Source: a virus
DNA: 20,616 nucleotides
Virus record (IMG/VR): IMGVR_UViG_3300037071_005426
Coordinates: 1 to 20,616 of that record
Strand: one strand, 5' to 3'
Shown: piece by piece, positions 6,377 to 14,119 of the stretch
How the letters are laid out: every line of letters begins with the position of its first letter
How positions within the stretch are numbered: the first letter of the stretch is position 1
Translations under genes and position numbers: made by a program
Notes under the pieces: model-generated
What the model was told of the DNA's origin: nothing
What the model saw: the letters and a program-made list of their open reading frames with translations, nothing else
Databases searched by the model: none

Positions 6377-7288
6377 ATGGCTGACAGAGCACCAACGATG
6401 CAAGAGGCCGTAGCGGCCGCACTTGCAGACGGGGCATCCGACGATACCGAGGACGACGAGGGCACAGTCGAAGGGACCGAGGCCACCGAGACCGAGGATG
6501 AGACGGGCGCGGAGAACGAGCAGGACAGCACCGAAGAGGCGACGGGCGAGGAATCCGAGGGCGAGGCCGAGGCATCGGCTGACGTTACAGAGGACGACGT
6601 TCCGACCGTGTACTTCGGCGAGGACCTGAGCGCGTTCGACGCAAAGACGCGGGCAGCAATCATCGAGATTGTGAAGCCGCGTGACCAACACATCCAAACG
6701 CTCCTGCGTGAGAAGGCGACCGAGGCCAAGGCCGAGGACGCAGGCGACGAGGCGGCGCCGAAGGATGAGGCACCTGCGGCCACCACCGACGAGGAACTCC
6801 TCGCCGAGCTGGGGCTCTCAGACGTGTCCGACCCCGACGACCCCACCACGAAGGCACTCCTCACGGTCACACGCTTCGCCCTCGGTCTGAAAGACGAGGT
6901 CACGGAGCTGCGGACCAAGGGCGAGCTGTCCGACACCAAGACGTACTGGGAGACCTCGCTCGCGAGTCTCGAGAAGCAGTACGGCGTGCTTCCTGCCTCC
7001 CACGAGGAGGTCATGCGGGAAGCGGCGAAGGCCGGTGTCGCGGAACCCATGGCGGCCTACTGGCTTATCATGGGGCCGGGTCGACAGCAGCTCATGGCCG
7101 AGGTGACCAAGAGGCGCGACGAGGCGGCCAAGCAGCTCAAGGGCAAGCAGAAGCCGACCAAGCCGCGCACCAGCCAGAACACCGAAGACGTGCCCATCGA
7201 AGCCGACAACGTCGGCGACGCGCTCAAGATTGCTCTCGGGCAGATGGGCAAGGAACGGGGCTGGAGCCTCTACGGCGACGACGACTAG
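6377..7288 (+). CDS. Putative scaffolding protein (303 aa)
   Basis: The scaffold guides capsid assembly and is later lost. Position between portal and major capsid genes, size and composition support the call. Residues 15-75 are extremely acidic and Thr/Glu-rich (repeated TEDE, GEESEGE), a disordered stretch. The middle is helical and charged, and the C-terminal third is Lys-rich (KRRDEAAKQLKGKQKPTK), as expected of scaffold tails that bind the shell. The ATG at 6377 has GTGGAGG upstream (6364-6370). An in-frame ATG at 6188 would add 63 Arg/Pro-rich residues that are translated leader, including the T-arm-like hairpin, so it is rejected. No enzymatic motif is visible. A capsid-bound protease fused to the scaffold is not seen. 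Confidence 0.75.
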   Translation: MADRAPTMQEAVAAALADGASDDTEDDEGTVEGTEATETEDETGAENEQDSTEEATGEESEGEAEASADVTEDDVPTVYFGEDLSAFDAKTRAAIIEIVKPRDQHIQTLLREKATEAKAEDAGDEAAPKDEAPAATTDEELLAELGLSDVSDPDDPTTKALLTVTRFALGLKDEVTELRTKGELSDTKTYWETSLASLEKQYGVLPASHEEVMREAAKAGVAEPMAAYWLIMGPGRQQLMAEVTKRRDEAAKQLKGKQKPTKPRTSQNTEDVPIEADNVGDALKIALGQMGKERGWSLYGDDD

Positions 7289-7300
7289 CACAGGAGCCCG

Positions 7301-7316
7301 TCCGTAACAACGGAGA
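7301..7316 (+). promoter_or_regulatory. Capsid-gene ribosome binding site in a small hairpin
   Basis: TCCGT (7301-7305) pairs with ACGGA (7310-7314) around AACA. The Shine-Dalgarno bases GGAGA (7312-7316) lie partly in the stem, seven bases before the capsid ATG. Partial sequestration could tune capsid translation. The stem is short, so the effect may be small. Confidence 0.4.
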
Positions 7317-7322
7317 CTCGAC

Positions 7323-8270
7323 ATGGCATCAGGAACTGGCCAGCTCGACGAAATCATCGCGACGACCTTCGACAAGGTTCGTCCGGTGCTCGCCGACCAA
7401 ATCACGGTGGAGCTTCCGCTGCTCGCCGCGCTGAACTCGAAGGGTTCGGTCGTGGAAGACGGCGGTAAGCGCATCGTCAAGCCCGTGCTCTACGCATACA
7501 ACGACACCGTCGGCTCGTACGACGGTTACGACCTCATCGACACGACCCCGCAGGACGGGTTCGGCGAGGCCGTGTACGACTGGAAGCAGTACGCCGGTGC
7601 CGTCACCATCGACGGCCGTACCGAGCGTCTGAACTCCGGCTCCGCGCAAATCATCAACATTCTGACTGCGAAGATTGAGCAGCTCCGGGTGTCGATGGAA
7701 GACGACCTGAACTCCATGCTGTGGGGTCTGGGCACTGGGAACTCCGGCAAGGACTTCCTCGGCATCCAGGCCATCGTCGCCGCCTCCGGTACGCTCGGTG
7801 GCATCGACCCCAGCACGGAGACGTGGTGGAAGTCCCGCGCCGACACGGCGATGGACCTGACCACCATCGACGGCGTGCGCGACATCGGCGCGATGTTCAA
7901 CGGTCTGCGTATCGCGAAGTCCTACCCGGACTTCGGGTTCACGACCCAGGCGGTCTTCGAGGCCTACGAGGCCCTCGCCGCCCCGAACATCCGCTTCGAG
8001 AGCCCGCTCAAGGCGGACCTGGGATTCCAGACCGTCTCGTTCCGGACAGCGGAAGTCATGTTCGACGCCGACTGCCCGTCCGCGACCTGGTACTTCCTGA
8101 ACAGCAAGCACTTGCAGTTCGTGAAGCACTCCAGCGCGTGGTTGAAGATGCTCCCCTTCGCGAGCCCTGTGAACCAGGACGCGAAGACCGCACTCGTCAT
8201 CTCGATGGGTGAGCTGGTGACCGACGTCCGTCGGGCACACGGAGTCATCTCGGGCATCGTCACGTCGTAG
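7323..8270 (+). CDS. Major capsid protein, HK97-type fold (315 aa)
   Basis: The principal shell protein. It follows the scaffold at the expected position and has the expected size. The segment VYDWKQYAGAVTIDGRTERL and the following QIINILTAKIEQLRVSMEDD, a long spine-helix region, are typical of small HK97-fold capsid proteins from podovirus- and siphovirus-like phages. The N-terminus (QLDEIIATTFDKVRPVLADQ) is a short arm with no long propeptide, in keeping with a separate scaffold. The late segment KTALVISMGELVTDVRRAHGVISGI resembles the P-domain or A-domain end of the fold. Codons are tighter than in the neighbours (many GGT, CGT), as in highly expressed genes. A UUCG hairpin follows 16 bases after the stop. 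Family membership is fairly secure, but no fold comparison was run. Confidence 0.85.
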   Translation: MASGTGQLDEIIATTFDKVRPVLADQITVELPLLAALNSKGSVVEDGGKRIVKPVLYAYNDTVGSYDGYDLIDTTPQDGFGEAVYDWKQYAGAVTIDGRTERLNSGSAQIINILTAKIEQLRVSMEDDLNSMLWGLGTGNSGKDFLGIQAIVAASGTLGGIDPSTETWWKSRADTAMDLTTIDGVRDIGAMFNGLRIAKSYPDFGFTTQAVFEAYEALAAPNIRFESPLKADLGFQTVSFRTAEVMFDADCPSATWYFLNSKHLQFVKHSSAWLKMLPFASPVNQDAKTALVISMGELVTDVRRAHGVISGIVTS

Positions 8271-8285
8271 TTGACGCGATTCTGG

Positions 8286-8305
8286 TGGGGGGCTTCGGCC
8301 CCCCA
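8286..8305 (+). terminator. UUCG-capped hairpin after the capsid gene
   Basis: TGGGGGGC (8286-8293) and GCCCCCCA (8298-8305) form a perfect 8-bp stem closed by the exceptionally stable C(TTCG)G loop. It lies 16 bases after the capsid stop codon. No U-tract follows, so partial termination or 3'-end protection of capsid mRNA is likely. Confidence 0.7.
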
Positions 8306-8333
8306 TCGGACCCAACCAGGAGGCACCCCCAGC

Positions 8334-8765
8334 ATGGCGAACTTCGTTCCCGAAGGTGAAGACAACAGCAGGTCGAAGCGACCCTTCGGCATCCGTAGTC
8401 AGAACTTCGTCCCGGCAGAAGGTCAGGACGAGGCTCCCCGCCTCTCGGCGGACGAGCAGTGGGAGATTGCGCGCCAAGAGCGCGAGAAGCGACGGGCAGG
8501 CGAGAAGCAGGCGACGTGGGCTCAGGCGGTCGAGAGACTCCGGCTCATGAACCCCGCTCAGGCTGTCCGTACCATCACGGGGATGCCCCCGGCACTCCAG
8601 CAGTTGTACCTCTTCGCCGAAGAGGTTACCTCGAACCGTAGCGACATCCTGTCGTTCTTCCCTGCGGCAGGACCCCAAGCTAGAGAGACGTGGCGCCCCT
8701 ACGCGGAGGGGCTCGTGGCCGAACCACGGCCCGACCAGCCCGTCTCCACCCCATCGGGAGAGTAG
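8334..8765 (+). CDS. Unknown protein (143 aa)
   Basis: I do not recognise this family. ATG at 8334 has a full AGGAGG (8318-8323). The upstream in-frame TTG at 8271 would run through the terminator hairpin and is rejected. The first 45 residues are polar and likely flexible, with FVPEGED and FVPAEGQDE as a small internal repeat. The middle is a charged helix (EQWEIARQEREKRRAGEKQA), then a helical part ending VTSNRSDILSFFPAAGPQARETW. The C-terminus is Pro-rich. It sits between the capsid and decoration-like genes, so a minor head or connector-associated role is reasonable. No motif supports a sharper call. Confidence 0.7.
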   Translation: MANFVPEGEDNSRSKRPFGIRSQNFVPAEGQDEAPRLSADEQWEIARQEREKRRAGEKQATWAQAVERLRLMNPAQAVRTITGMPPALQQLYLFAEEVTSNRSDILSFFPAAGPQARETWRPYAEGLVAEPRPDQPVSTPSGE

Positions 8766-8768
8766 ACA

Positions 8769-9191
8769 ATGGCAATCCTCAAGCGCACCGCGGCGGGGCT
8801 CACGACCTCGTCCAGCCTGCCCGCGACCGTCGTCGGTCTCGGCGCCAAGTACGCCACGCTCCGCACCATCCGGTGCCGGAACTGGGCCAGCTCGGCCAAG
8901 GCGGGGGCCGGTACCGACACGGCCATCAAAATCAAAATCACGGACAACAACTCCGACATCGTGTACCTCGATGCCGCGGACCGTGACTACGCGACCGCAG
9001 AGGTCACCATCAACCCGACGCTGGATGACACGGCCACCGGCCTGAACGTCGTCCCGACCGACGCCACGGGCGCGGCCGCAACGGCGGGCGCAGGTGCCCC
9101 CATCATCATGGAGTCGCCCGTCACCGTGACCATCCTCAACGGTGGCACGACCACGGACTACGTCCAGGTCGACCTTCTGGTGGAGGTGTAA
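8769..9191 (+). CDS. Decoration-like structural protein, paralogue 1 (140 aa)
   Basis: A beta-rich, Ala/Thr/Asp-rich protein that starts four bases after the previous stop. It is a clear paralogue of the protein at 10133: they share NWASSAKAGAGTD, then DAADRDY, DDTATGL, VP.DATGAAA.AG and SP.TVTI.N. Position next to the capsid and the modest size fit a capsid-decoration or virion-surface protein. No cysteines form visible pairs, there is no signal peptide and there are no membrane segments. The conserved AADRDY core and TVTILNGGTTTDY end suggest a single beta sandwich. A role as a minor tail protein cannot be excluded. Confidence 0.65.
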   Translation: MAILKRTAAGLTTSSSLPATVVGLGAKYATLRTIRCRNWASSAKAGAGTDTAIKIKITDNNSDIVYLDAADRDYATAEVTINPTLDDTATGLNVVPTDATGAAATAGAGAPIIMESPVTVTILNGGTTTDYVQVDLLVEV

Positions 9192-9192
9192 C

Positions 9193-10071
9193 ATGGGTAC
9201 CGCACAGCGACTTCGCGTCGACGACGTCTCGGGCGGAGGCACGCCCGCGCCGCTCGTTGGTGGAGCTTCCGGCAGCCCTCGGTTCCGCTTCATGGGGAAC
9301 ATGGGCCACGGCGACGTGCGGGGAGACTCGGCTCGTACCCAGGTCATCACGCTCGGCGCGTTCGCGGGCACGGACTCGTTCAAGGTAAGGGTTCGCGCCC
9401 TGGCCGACGCGGGTGCGGCCGCAGCGACCGACACGGCGGCCTTCGTCCGTGGCACTAACGCCGCGGCGTCGGACCTCCAGACCGCGCTCCGTACGGCCAC
9501 CGGCGATACCGGCCTGACCGTCGCGGGCGACACCGACGAGGGTCCGTTCACGGTCACGTTCGTCAACAAGAAGGGCTTCCCCCTGTTCGAGCTGGTCACG
9601 CTGTCCGCGTGCTCCGGCAACGTGCAGAAGGGCGTCCTGACGTACGACGACGTGCCGCAGACGGGCACCGTGGGCACGGTCCCGACGACCAACGGCGTCG
9701 CGTTCGACCAGGAGTCCAGCAAGGGCTTCGGGGCGGACGTCCCGCTGGGCCACTCGGTGGACACTCGCGGCACGGGCCAGACCCGTGGCGTCGAGCTGCT
9801 TCCCCCGACGGTTGTCTCCGCCCTGGGCGGGGTCGGCCAAGTGGTCATCGACACGACCGAGGTCTCGAGCGGCGGCACGTCCGCCGTCGTCCTGACCTCC
9901 ATCCGGAACATCAACACGGGTGCGTGGGTCGTGGTCGACAACGAGGACGCCGACGGCGACCAGACCATCTCCGGCCTCACGGCTGGCGACTACGCTGCGT
10001 ACTTCCACACGCAGACAGCCGGTGGTCAGGTCTCGCGGCCCTCGGCCCCTGAGTACTTCACCGTCACGTAA
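9193..10071 (+). CDS. Repeat/Ig-like surface protein (292 aa)
   Basis: Lies between two decoration-like paralogues. ATG at 9193 is one base after the previous stop and has GGAGG at 9182-9186. Residues about 52-140 (LGAFAGTDSFKVRVRALAD through SDLQTALRTATGDTGLTV and GPFTVTFVNKKGFPLFELVTL) match a repeat seen in large surface and virion proteins: beta strand, helix 'lq.AL', strand, then 'GPFtVtF'. The C-terminal 90 residues (DTTEVSSGGTSAVVLTSIRN through PSAPEYFTVT) look like an Ig/fibronectin-type domain. The short N-terminal Gly-rich segment SGGGTPAPLVGGASGSP is probably a linker. Role as a head fibre or surface protein is inferred. A strong hairpin terminator follows. Confidence 0.6.
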   Translation: MGTAQRLRVDDVSGGGTPAPLVGGASGSPRFRFMGNMGHGDVRGDSARTQVITLGAFAGTDSFKVRVRALADAGAAAATDTAAFVRGTNAAASDLQTALRTATGDTGLTVAGDTDEGPFTVTFVNKKGFPLFELVTLSACSGNVQKGVLTYDDVPQTGTVGTVPTTNGVAFDQESSKGFGADVPLGHSVDTRGTGQTRGVELLPPTVVSALGGVGQVVIDTTEVSSGGTSAVVLTSIRNINTGAWVVVDNEDADGDQTISGLTAGDYAAYFHTQTAGGQVSRPSAPEYFTVT

Positions 10072-10083
10072 CGATGCACGTCG

Positions 10084-10115
10084 AGCCTGGGCCCTCCAGT
10101 AGGGCCTGGGCTTTC
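10084..10115 (+). terminator. Strong 12-bp hairpin terminator
   Basis: Bases 10084-10095 pair with 10101-10112 (ten Watson-Crick and two G-U pairs) around CCAGT. It is followed by TTTCGTGCTT and then the ribosome binding site GGAGGAG of the next gene. This is the most terminator-like stem in the window and probably lowers expression of the downstream genes. Confidence 0.75.
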
Positions 10116-10132
10116 GTGCTTGGAGGAGACGC

Positions 10133-10558
10133 ATGAGCTACCGGCTCAAGGGACCCGCCGCGGCGGTGACCTCCGCATCGACCACGGTCATCGGCACCAT
10201 CGACCTCGGGGCGAGCTACGGCGTGGTCAAGGGGTTCAAGGCTCAGAACTGGGCCAGCTCCGCGAAGGCGGGCGCCGGTACCGACGCGGCTGAGAAGGTC
10301 AAGCTGACCGACGCGGACGGGGTCGTGTTCTACTACGACGCTGCCGACCGCGACTACAAGACGGCCCTGGTGCACGTCGCCATCTCGGGTGACGACACCG
10401 CGACGGGCCTGGGGTACGTCCCCGTGGACGCTACCGGAGCAGCCGCCTCGGCGGGCTCCAAGGTGGAGTTCGTGGCGAAGAGCCCCATCACCGTGACCAT
10501 CGAGAACGCTGGCACGGCCACCGACTACTTCGAGCTGTCGCTCAAGGTAGACGCCTAG
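10133..10558 (+). CDS. Decoration-like structural protein, paralogue 2 (141 aa)
   Basis: Closest visible relative is the protein at 8769. They share the NWASSAKAGAGTD block (residues about 40-52), YYDAADRDY against YLDAADRDY, DDTATGLGYVPVDATGAAASAG, and the C-terminal SPITVTIENAGTATDY. GGAGGAG precedes the ATG. The gene follows a strong terminator hairpin, so it may be read at lower levels or from an unseen promoter. It is predicted beta-rich. A capsid-decoration or tail-surface role is inferred from paralogy and position. The pair flanks an Ig-like gene, suggesting duplication and later insertion. Confidence 0.65.
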   Translation: MSYRLKGPAAAVTSASTTVIGTIDLGASYGVVKGFKAQNWASSAKAGAGTDAAEKVKLTDADGVVFYYDAADRDYKTALVHVAISGDDTATGLGYVPVDATGAAASAGSKVEFVAKSPITVTIENAGTATDYFELSLKVDA

Positions 10559-10603
10559 CAGCGCGCGTACCATCCAGCGAACCAAGGCGCGCAGGAGAAC
10601 GAC

Positions 10604-10984
10604 ATGGCCATCAAGAAGAAGAGCGTCACCTGCACCGGTACCGGCGCACTGACCCAGTCCCTGGACCTCGGTTCGGCGGTTGGCGAAGTCGTAGCCATCG
10701 ACCTGCTGTCGAACGTCGACACGTCGGTCTCGTGCACCATCACCGACGCCCGCTCGCGGGTCATCGCCACGGCGGCGTCCGGCGACTACACGGCGGCCGG
10801 TGCTCAGCAGGCCATCCTGTACCTCTCCCCCGTCGAGGCCACTGTGTGGGACTCGGCCGGTGAGGTCATGGCCGCGAACGGCGATGCCTCCACCGGAGTC
10901 ATCGCGGAGAGCCCGTTGTCCGTCGTGGCCGCAGGCCTCGACGCCGACGAGACCGTGGTGGTCAACGTCTACGTGAGGGTCTAG
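10604..10984 (+). CDS. Decoration-like protein, diverged paralogue (126 aa)
   Basis: A short beta-rich protein with AGGAG upstream. It keeps the layout of its two neighbours (a TVTI-like strand, ITDA, a YLSPVEA segment and a terminal strand ending in VVVNVYVRV) but little exact sequence. The C-terminal half, DASTGVIAESPLSVVAAGLD, echoes the 'ESPVTV/KSPITV' block of the paralogues. I take it as a third, diverged member, but this needs an alignment. No domain name is assigned. Inverted GCGCGC copies at 10561-10566 and 10587-10592 bracket the intergenic stretch before its ribosome binding site. Confidence 0.5.
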   Translation: MAIKKKSVTCTGTGALTQSLDLGSAVGEVVAIDLLSNVDTSVSCTITDARSRVIATAASGDYTAAGAQQAILYLSPVEATVWDSAGEVMAANGDASTGVIAESPLSVVAAGLDADETVVVNVYVRV

Positions 10985-10986
10985 CC

Positions 10987-11445
10987 ATGACCATCCGTAA
11001 GCGAACCGCCGAAGTGACGGCCGACGCATACGGCAACGCATCCGTCGACGTCAGCACCAGCACCACCGCGCCCACGCGGTTCGCCGCGCTGGTCGGGGTC
11101 GAGGTACCGTCCGAGGGCAACACGAACACGAAGCGGACGCACATCGACGTGTACGAGGTCAACGACTACGACGTCGACGACGCCACGGCAGACACGTACG
11201 GGACGCTGCTGTTCCACCTGTTCGGCGCTCGTACGGACACGCTGTACCAGCCTCGCGTCGAGACCCACAAGGCCTCGGTCAACCAGGCAGCGTCGCCCGG
11301 CGAGGCCAGCCAGCTCACGGCTGAGGAGAACAGTCTCCTCCGCTTCCGCACGGCCCGCCTCCGGGTGGACGTGACGGGCGCGACCCCGGCGAGCACGTTC
11401 GACGTGGAGCTGTTCATCGAGACCGCTGGCGACCAGAGGTTCTAG
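10987..11445 (+). CDS. Unknown beta-rich virion protein (152 aa)
   Basis: The ATG follows two bases after the preceding stop, with GTGAGGG as a weak ribosome site. It may be a fourth, more distant member of the cluster: it starts MTIRKRTAEVTADAYG, close to the AILKRT and AIKKKS starts of the neighbours, and ends in a beta strand DVELFIETAGDQ. The middle contains an Asp/Thr-rich stretch (EVNDYDVDDATADTYG) that could bind metal ions. No enzymatic motif is seen. I infer another small surface or head-tail protein. Its relationship to the neighbours is suggestive only. Confidence 0.55.
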   Translation: MTIRKRTAEVTADAYGNASVDVSTSTTAPTRFAALVGVEVPSEGNTNTKRTHIDVYEVNDYDVDDATADTYGTLLFHLFGARTDTLYQPRVETHKASVNQAASPGEASQLTAEENSLLRFRTARLRVDVTGATPASTFDVELFIETAGDQRF

Positions 11446-11787
11446 ATGGCGCTGTACTGCTTCCGCTGCGACACCTGCGGCATGGCCTGGACCCACGAGG
11501 ACCGGGGCGTGAACGGGGAGCCGTGCACGTGCGGAGAAGGGGCAATCACGCGGGACTACCGGGCTGAGAACGTCGGGGTGGTCGGGCTCGAGCTGCTCAA
11601 GGCCGAGCGCGAGGCTGGGTCGAAGGAGGCGTACGACCGCCTCTTCCTCCCCCACAACGACGACTTCAAGGGCCCGGGCGACCCGGACGGAACCATCGGC
11701 ATGCGGGCTTGGCGGGACAACCACCAGCCGCGCCCGTCGAACCACGCGCCTCGCTGGCCGGGGACCGTCGAGAAGCTGGTGCACTAG
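11446..11787 (+). CDS. Zinc-ribbon protein (113 aa)
   Basis: The N-terminus has CFRCDTCG, then CTCG: four cysteines at residues about 5, 8, 11 and 27-29 within 30 residues, as in FmdB-type zinc-ribbon proteins (CxxC...CxxC). The exact metal set is uncertain because the last pair reads C-T-C-G. The rest is polar with a Pro-rich C-terminus and no DNA-binding helix visible. The ATG follows the previous stop with AGAGG at 11436-11440. Small zinc-ribbon proteins appear in many phage genomes between structural genes. Function here is unknown. It could be a regulator rather than a virion part. Confidence 0.6.
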   Translation: MALYCFRCDTCGMAWTHEDRGVNGEPCTCGEGAITRDYRAENVGVVGLELLKAEREAGSKEAYDRLFLPHNDDFKGPGDPDGTIGMRAWRDNHQPRPSNHAPRWPGTVEKLVH

Positions 11788-11907
11788 ATGGCGCGCCGTC
11801 CGCGCGTCTTCAAGCACACGCTCTCTGACGGTCGTCGGCTGGTCCGGCGCCGCCTCACCAAGCGCACGTACCTCACCCGCATCCGGAAGCCGAAGAAGGA
11901 GTCGTAG
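11788..11907 (+). CDS. Very basic 39-aa peptide
   Basis: A short gene whose ATG sits directly after the stop of the zinc-ribbon gene, and whose TAG overlaps the GTG of the fibre gene by one base. Sixteen of 39 residues are Lys or Arg, with only one Asp and one Glu. Segments include RRLVRRRLTKR and IRKPKKES. The joints on both sides and a sensible, non-shadow composition support a real gene. Such a charge suggests binding to DNA, RNA or acidic capsid protein. No family is recognised. It may be a packaged nucleic-acid-binding peptide, which is speculation. Confidence 0.6.
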   Translation: MARRPRVFKHTLSDGRRLVRRRLTKRTYLTRIRKPKKES

Positions 11908-14051
11908 TGGCAGAGCGCGACCTCCCCATCCTCGGGCTGAACCGACCCTTCCCGTACCGCAAGGACACGGACCCGGCGGATGATGAGGTCCTGACGTACG
12001 ACGAGGTTGACGAGCGCTACGGCCCCGAAGAGGGCGGCAGCGGCTCCGGCGACCACGGCGAGCTGGAAGGCCTGGCGGACGACGACCACCCGCAGTACAC
12101 CACAGACGCAGAGGCCACAGTCATCGCCGACGTGCTCGCAGAGCAGGCGCAGGCAGACGCTGAGGCCGCGGCCGCCTCCTACACGGTCAGCTCCATCGGT
12201 ACCCACACGTCTGACCCTGACGCCCACGGGAACTTCCTGACGGAGGTTGAGGCGGACTCCCTGTACGACGCGCTGGGCGCGGCCGCCGCGGCGGAGGGCA
12301 ACGCCATCTCCACGTCGGAGGCCTACACCGACGACGAGCGGGACGACCACGAGGCTGACTTCGACCACACGAGCCTGCATGCCCGTAGCCACGCCATCAA
12401 CAGCGGGTCGGACCACACGGGCACGCTCGACGACGCTCAGATTCCCGCGAGCATCACGCGCGACGCCGAGGCGGCGGCGGCCTACGCGGCCCTCGCCCAC
12501 ACGCACACGGACAAGACCGGGCGCTTCGGCACCGGCCGCGACGGCGCGGTCGTCCTGGACGGCACCAACCAGTACCCGTGGGCGACCCTGTCCGGCTCGA
12601 CCTACACGATGACGAGCGACGTGCACGCCACGACGTTCAGTCTCAGCAACGCCATCACGCTCCGGCCGCTCGGCTGCGCCATCTACGCGCAGACCTCCAT
12701 CACCGTCACAGGCACCATCGAGTGGGACGGCCTGAACGCATCAGCGAACACCGCAGGTGCCCAGGAAGGCGCGGGCAACGGCTCGCGATGCACCGCGACG
12801 AAGGCAGGCGCAGCTGGGCTGGTGAACACCGACACGGCCGGTAACGCGGGTGCTGCGGGCTACACGAACCAGGGAAGCAGCCCGGGCCTCGGGGGCGCGG
12901 GCGGCGTTGGTGGGACGAACCGCATCGGGGGCTCCGGCGGGGACCTGTCCGTGCCTGTCCCGAGCGCGGGCGGCGTCACACAGTGGGACAACGGTGTCAC
13001 GTCCTCGTGGATGGGGAACGCCTCCGTGACCACAGGCCCTGCGGGCGGGTCCGGCGGCGGCGGCGGCGCAGGCGCAGCCTCCGGCACGTCAGGCGGTGGT
13101 GGCGCGGGGGGCGGGGTTCTCATCCTCATCGGCAGGACCATCACGGTCGATGCCTCGGGCATCATCTCCGCACGTGGGGGTAACGGAGGCAACGCCTCCG
13201 GCACCGGCCCCGTCGGGGGCGGCGGCGGTGGCGGTGGCGGCACCATCTACCTGGAGTACTACACGTACACGAACAACGGCACCGTTCGCGTGGATGGTGG
13301 CACAGGCGGCACGCCCTCGGGCACGCTGGCACTGACCAGCCTCACCGTCCCGAGCAACGCCACGCTGACGTCCGACACGGACGCGGCCCAGGTTCAGGCC
13401 ACGCTCAACATCTCCCCGACCAGCAAGTCCTTCCAGCTCATCGCGGTGATGAGCACCAAGTCGGGTGGTGGAGACGTCCCGACCTCCGTCAAGTTCACGA
13501 CGCAGAACACGGGCGGTGAGCCCTTCGCCTGGGAGAACGCCACCATCACCCAGATTGCCACGGTGGTCAACGGGGACCAGCGGCTCACGCTCTACTGGAT
13601 GCGGTGGGTCGGCTCGTCCAACCACGGTCGTGTGAACGTCGTCTTCCCGGCCACGCAGACCAGCGTCTCCGTGGACTCCGTCGGCGTAGGCGGCAACGTC
13701 CTCTCGGCCAACGCCATCCAGCAGTCCAACACGAACACGGCCACGGGCACGACGTGTGTGGTGACGCTGGGCGTGACCCCGAGCAACCAGAGCTACACGT
13801 TCGGGTTCTTCGCGGTCCAGGCGAACGTGGCGATGACCGCAGGTACGGGCTTCACGGCCAACACTACCCACGCGCACGCGGCCCCGGCGGGCCAGATGCG
13901 CAGCGAGTTCCAGCGCGGTGGGACCGACCCCACCGTGGACATGACGACCGCCGCTTCCCAGACCTGGGTCGGCATCGCCGTCGAGGTCCGGGGCACGGGC
14001 GCAGGCGAGCAAGGCTACAAGGGACGCATCGTCCAGATTCCCCATCTGTAA
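11907..14051 (+). CDS. Glycine-rich tail fibre / receptor-binding protein (714 aa)
   Basis: A large tail-fibre-like protein. The GTG is preceded by AAGGAG (11896-11901). The N-terminal part contains GLADDDHPQY, a motif common to phage fibres and neck-type proteins. Then comes an Ala/Asp-rich helical stretch (QAQADAEAAAASY) and repeated His-rich HTSLHARSHAINSGSDHTG. Next is a glycine-rich region with runs of GG and GGGGGGG (about residues 320-450), likely a collagen-like or polyglycine-sandwich tip. The C-terminus is a beta-rich domain ending YKGRIVQIPHL. The protein therefore probably trimerises and ends in a host-binding domain. Host specificity cannot be read from the sequence. The repeat-rich DNA could allow recombination between phages. 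Confidence 0.7.
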   Translation: MAERDLPILGLNRPFPYRKDTDPADDEVLTYDEVDERYGPEEGGSGSGDHGELEGLADDDHPQYTTDAEATVIADVLAEQAQADAEAAAASYTVSSIGTHTSDPDAHGNFLTEVEADSLYDALGAAAAAEGNAISTSEAYTDDERDDHEADFDHTSLHARSHAINSGSDHTGTLDDAQIPASITRDAEAAAAYAALAHTHTDKTGRFGTGRDGAVVLDGTNQYPWATLSGSTYTMTSDVHATTFSLSNAITLRPLGCAIYAQTSITVTGTIEWDGLNASANTAGAQEGAGNGSRCTATKAGAAGLVNTDTAGNAGAAGYTNQGSSPGLGGAGGVGGTNRIGGSGGDLSVPVPSAGGVTQWDNGVTSSWMGNASVTTGPAGGSGGGGGAGAASGTSGGGGAGGGVLILIGRTITVDASGIISARGGNGGNASGTGPVGGGGGGGGGTIYLEYYTYTNNGTVRVDGGTGGTPSGTLALTSLTVPSNATLTSDTDAAQVQATLNISPTSKSFQLIAVMSTKSGGGDVPTSVKFTTQNTGGEPFAWENATITQIATVVNGDQRLTLYWMRWVGSSNHGRVNVVFPATQTSVSVDSVGVGGNVLSANAIQQSNTNTATGTTCVVTLGVTPSNQSYTFGFFAVQANVAMTAGTGFTANTTHAHAAPAGQMRSEFQRGGTDPTVDMTTAASQTWVGIAVEVRGTGAGEQGYKGRIVQIPHL

Positions 14052-14061
14052 GGAGAGAGAC

Positions 14062-14119
14062 ATAGGGCAAGCGTGGCAGCGACGGTGGCGCAGGCCGCAT
14101 CGTCTACATCACTGTGTAG
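14062..14119 (+). pseudogene. Micro-ORF with a disrupted start codon
   Basis: Downstream of the fibre stop, a strong AAGGAGAG (14050-14057) leads to CATAGGGC where CATGGGC would be expected. Removing the extra A14064 gives an ATG reading MGKRGSDGGAGRIVYITV and stop TAG at 14117-14119. As written, the frame begins with a stop codon. GAGRIVYI resembles the fibre's own end KGRIVQI. Whether this is a broken micro-gene, a relic C-terminus or a sequencing error cannot be settled here. Confidence 0.35.

Noticed and set aside
7329-9980. 883-codon open frame on the - strand across capsid and decoration genes
   Set aside because: High GC strips stops from the antisense frame. The sense genes have clear motifs, ribosome sites and paralogy, and the antisense protein is Arg/Val/Gly-rich with no domains.
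12860-13246. Polyproline open frame on the - strand opposite the fibre glycine region
   Set aside because: It is the complement of GGN glycine codons and has no start context.
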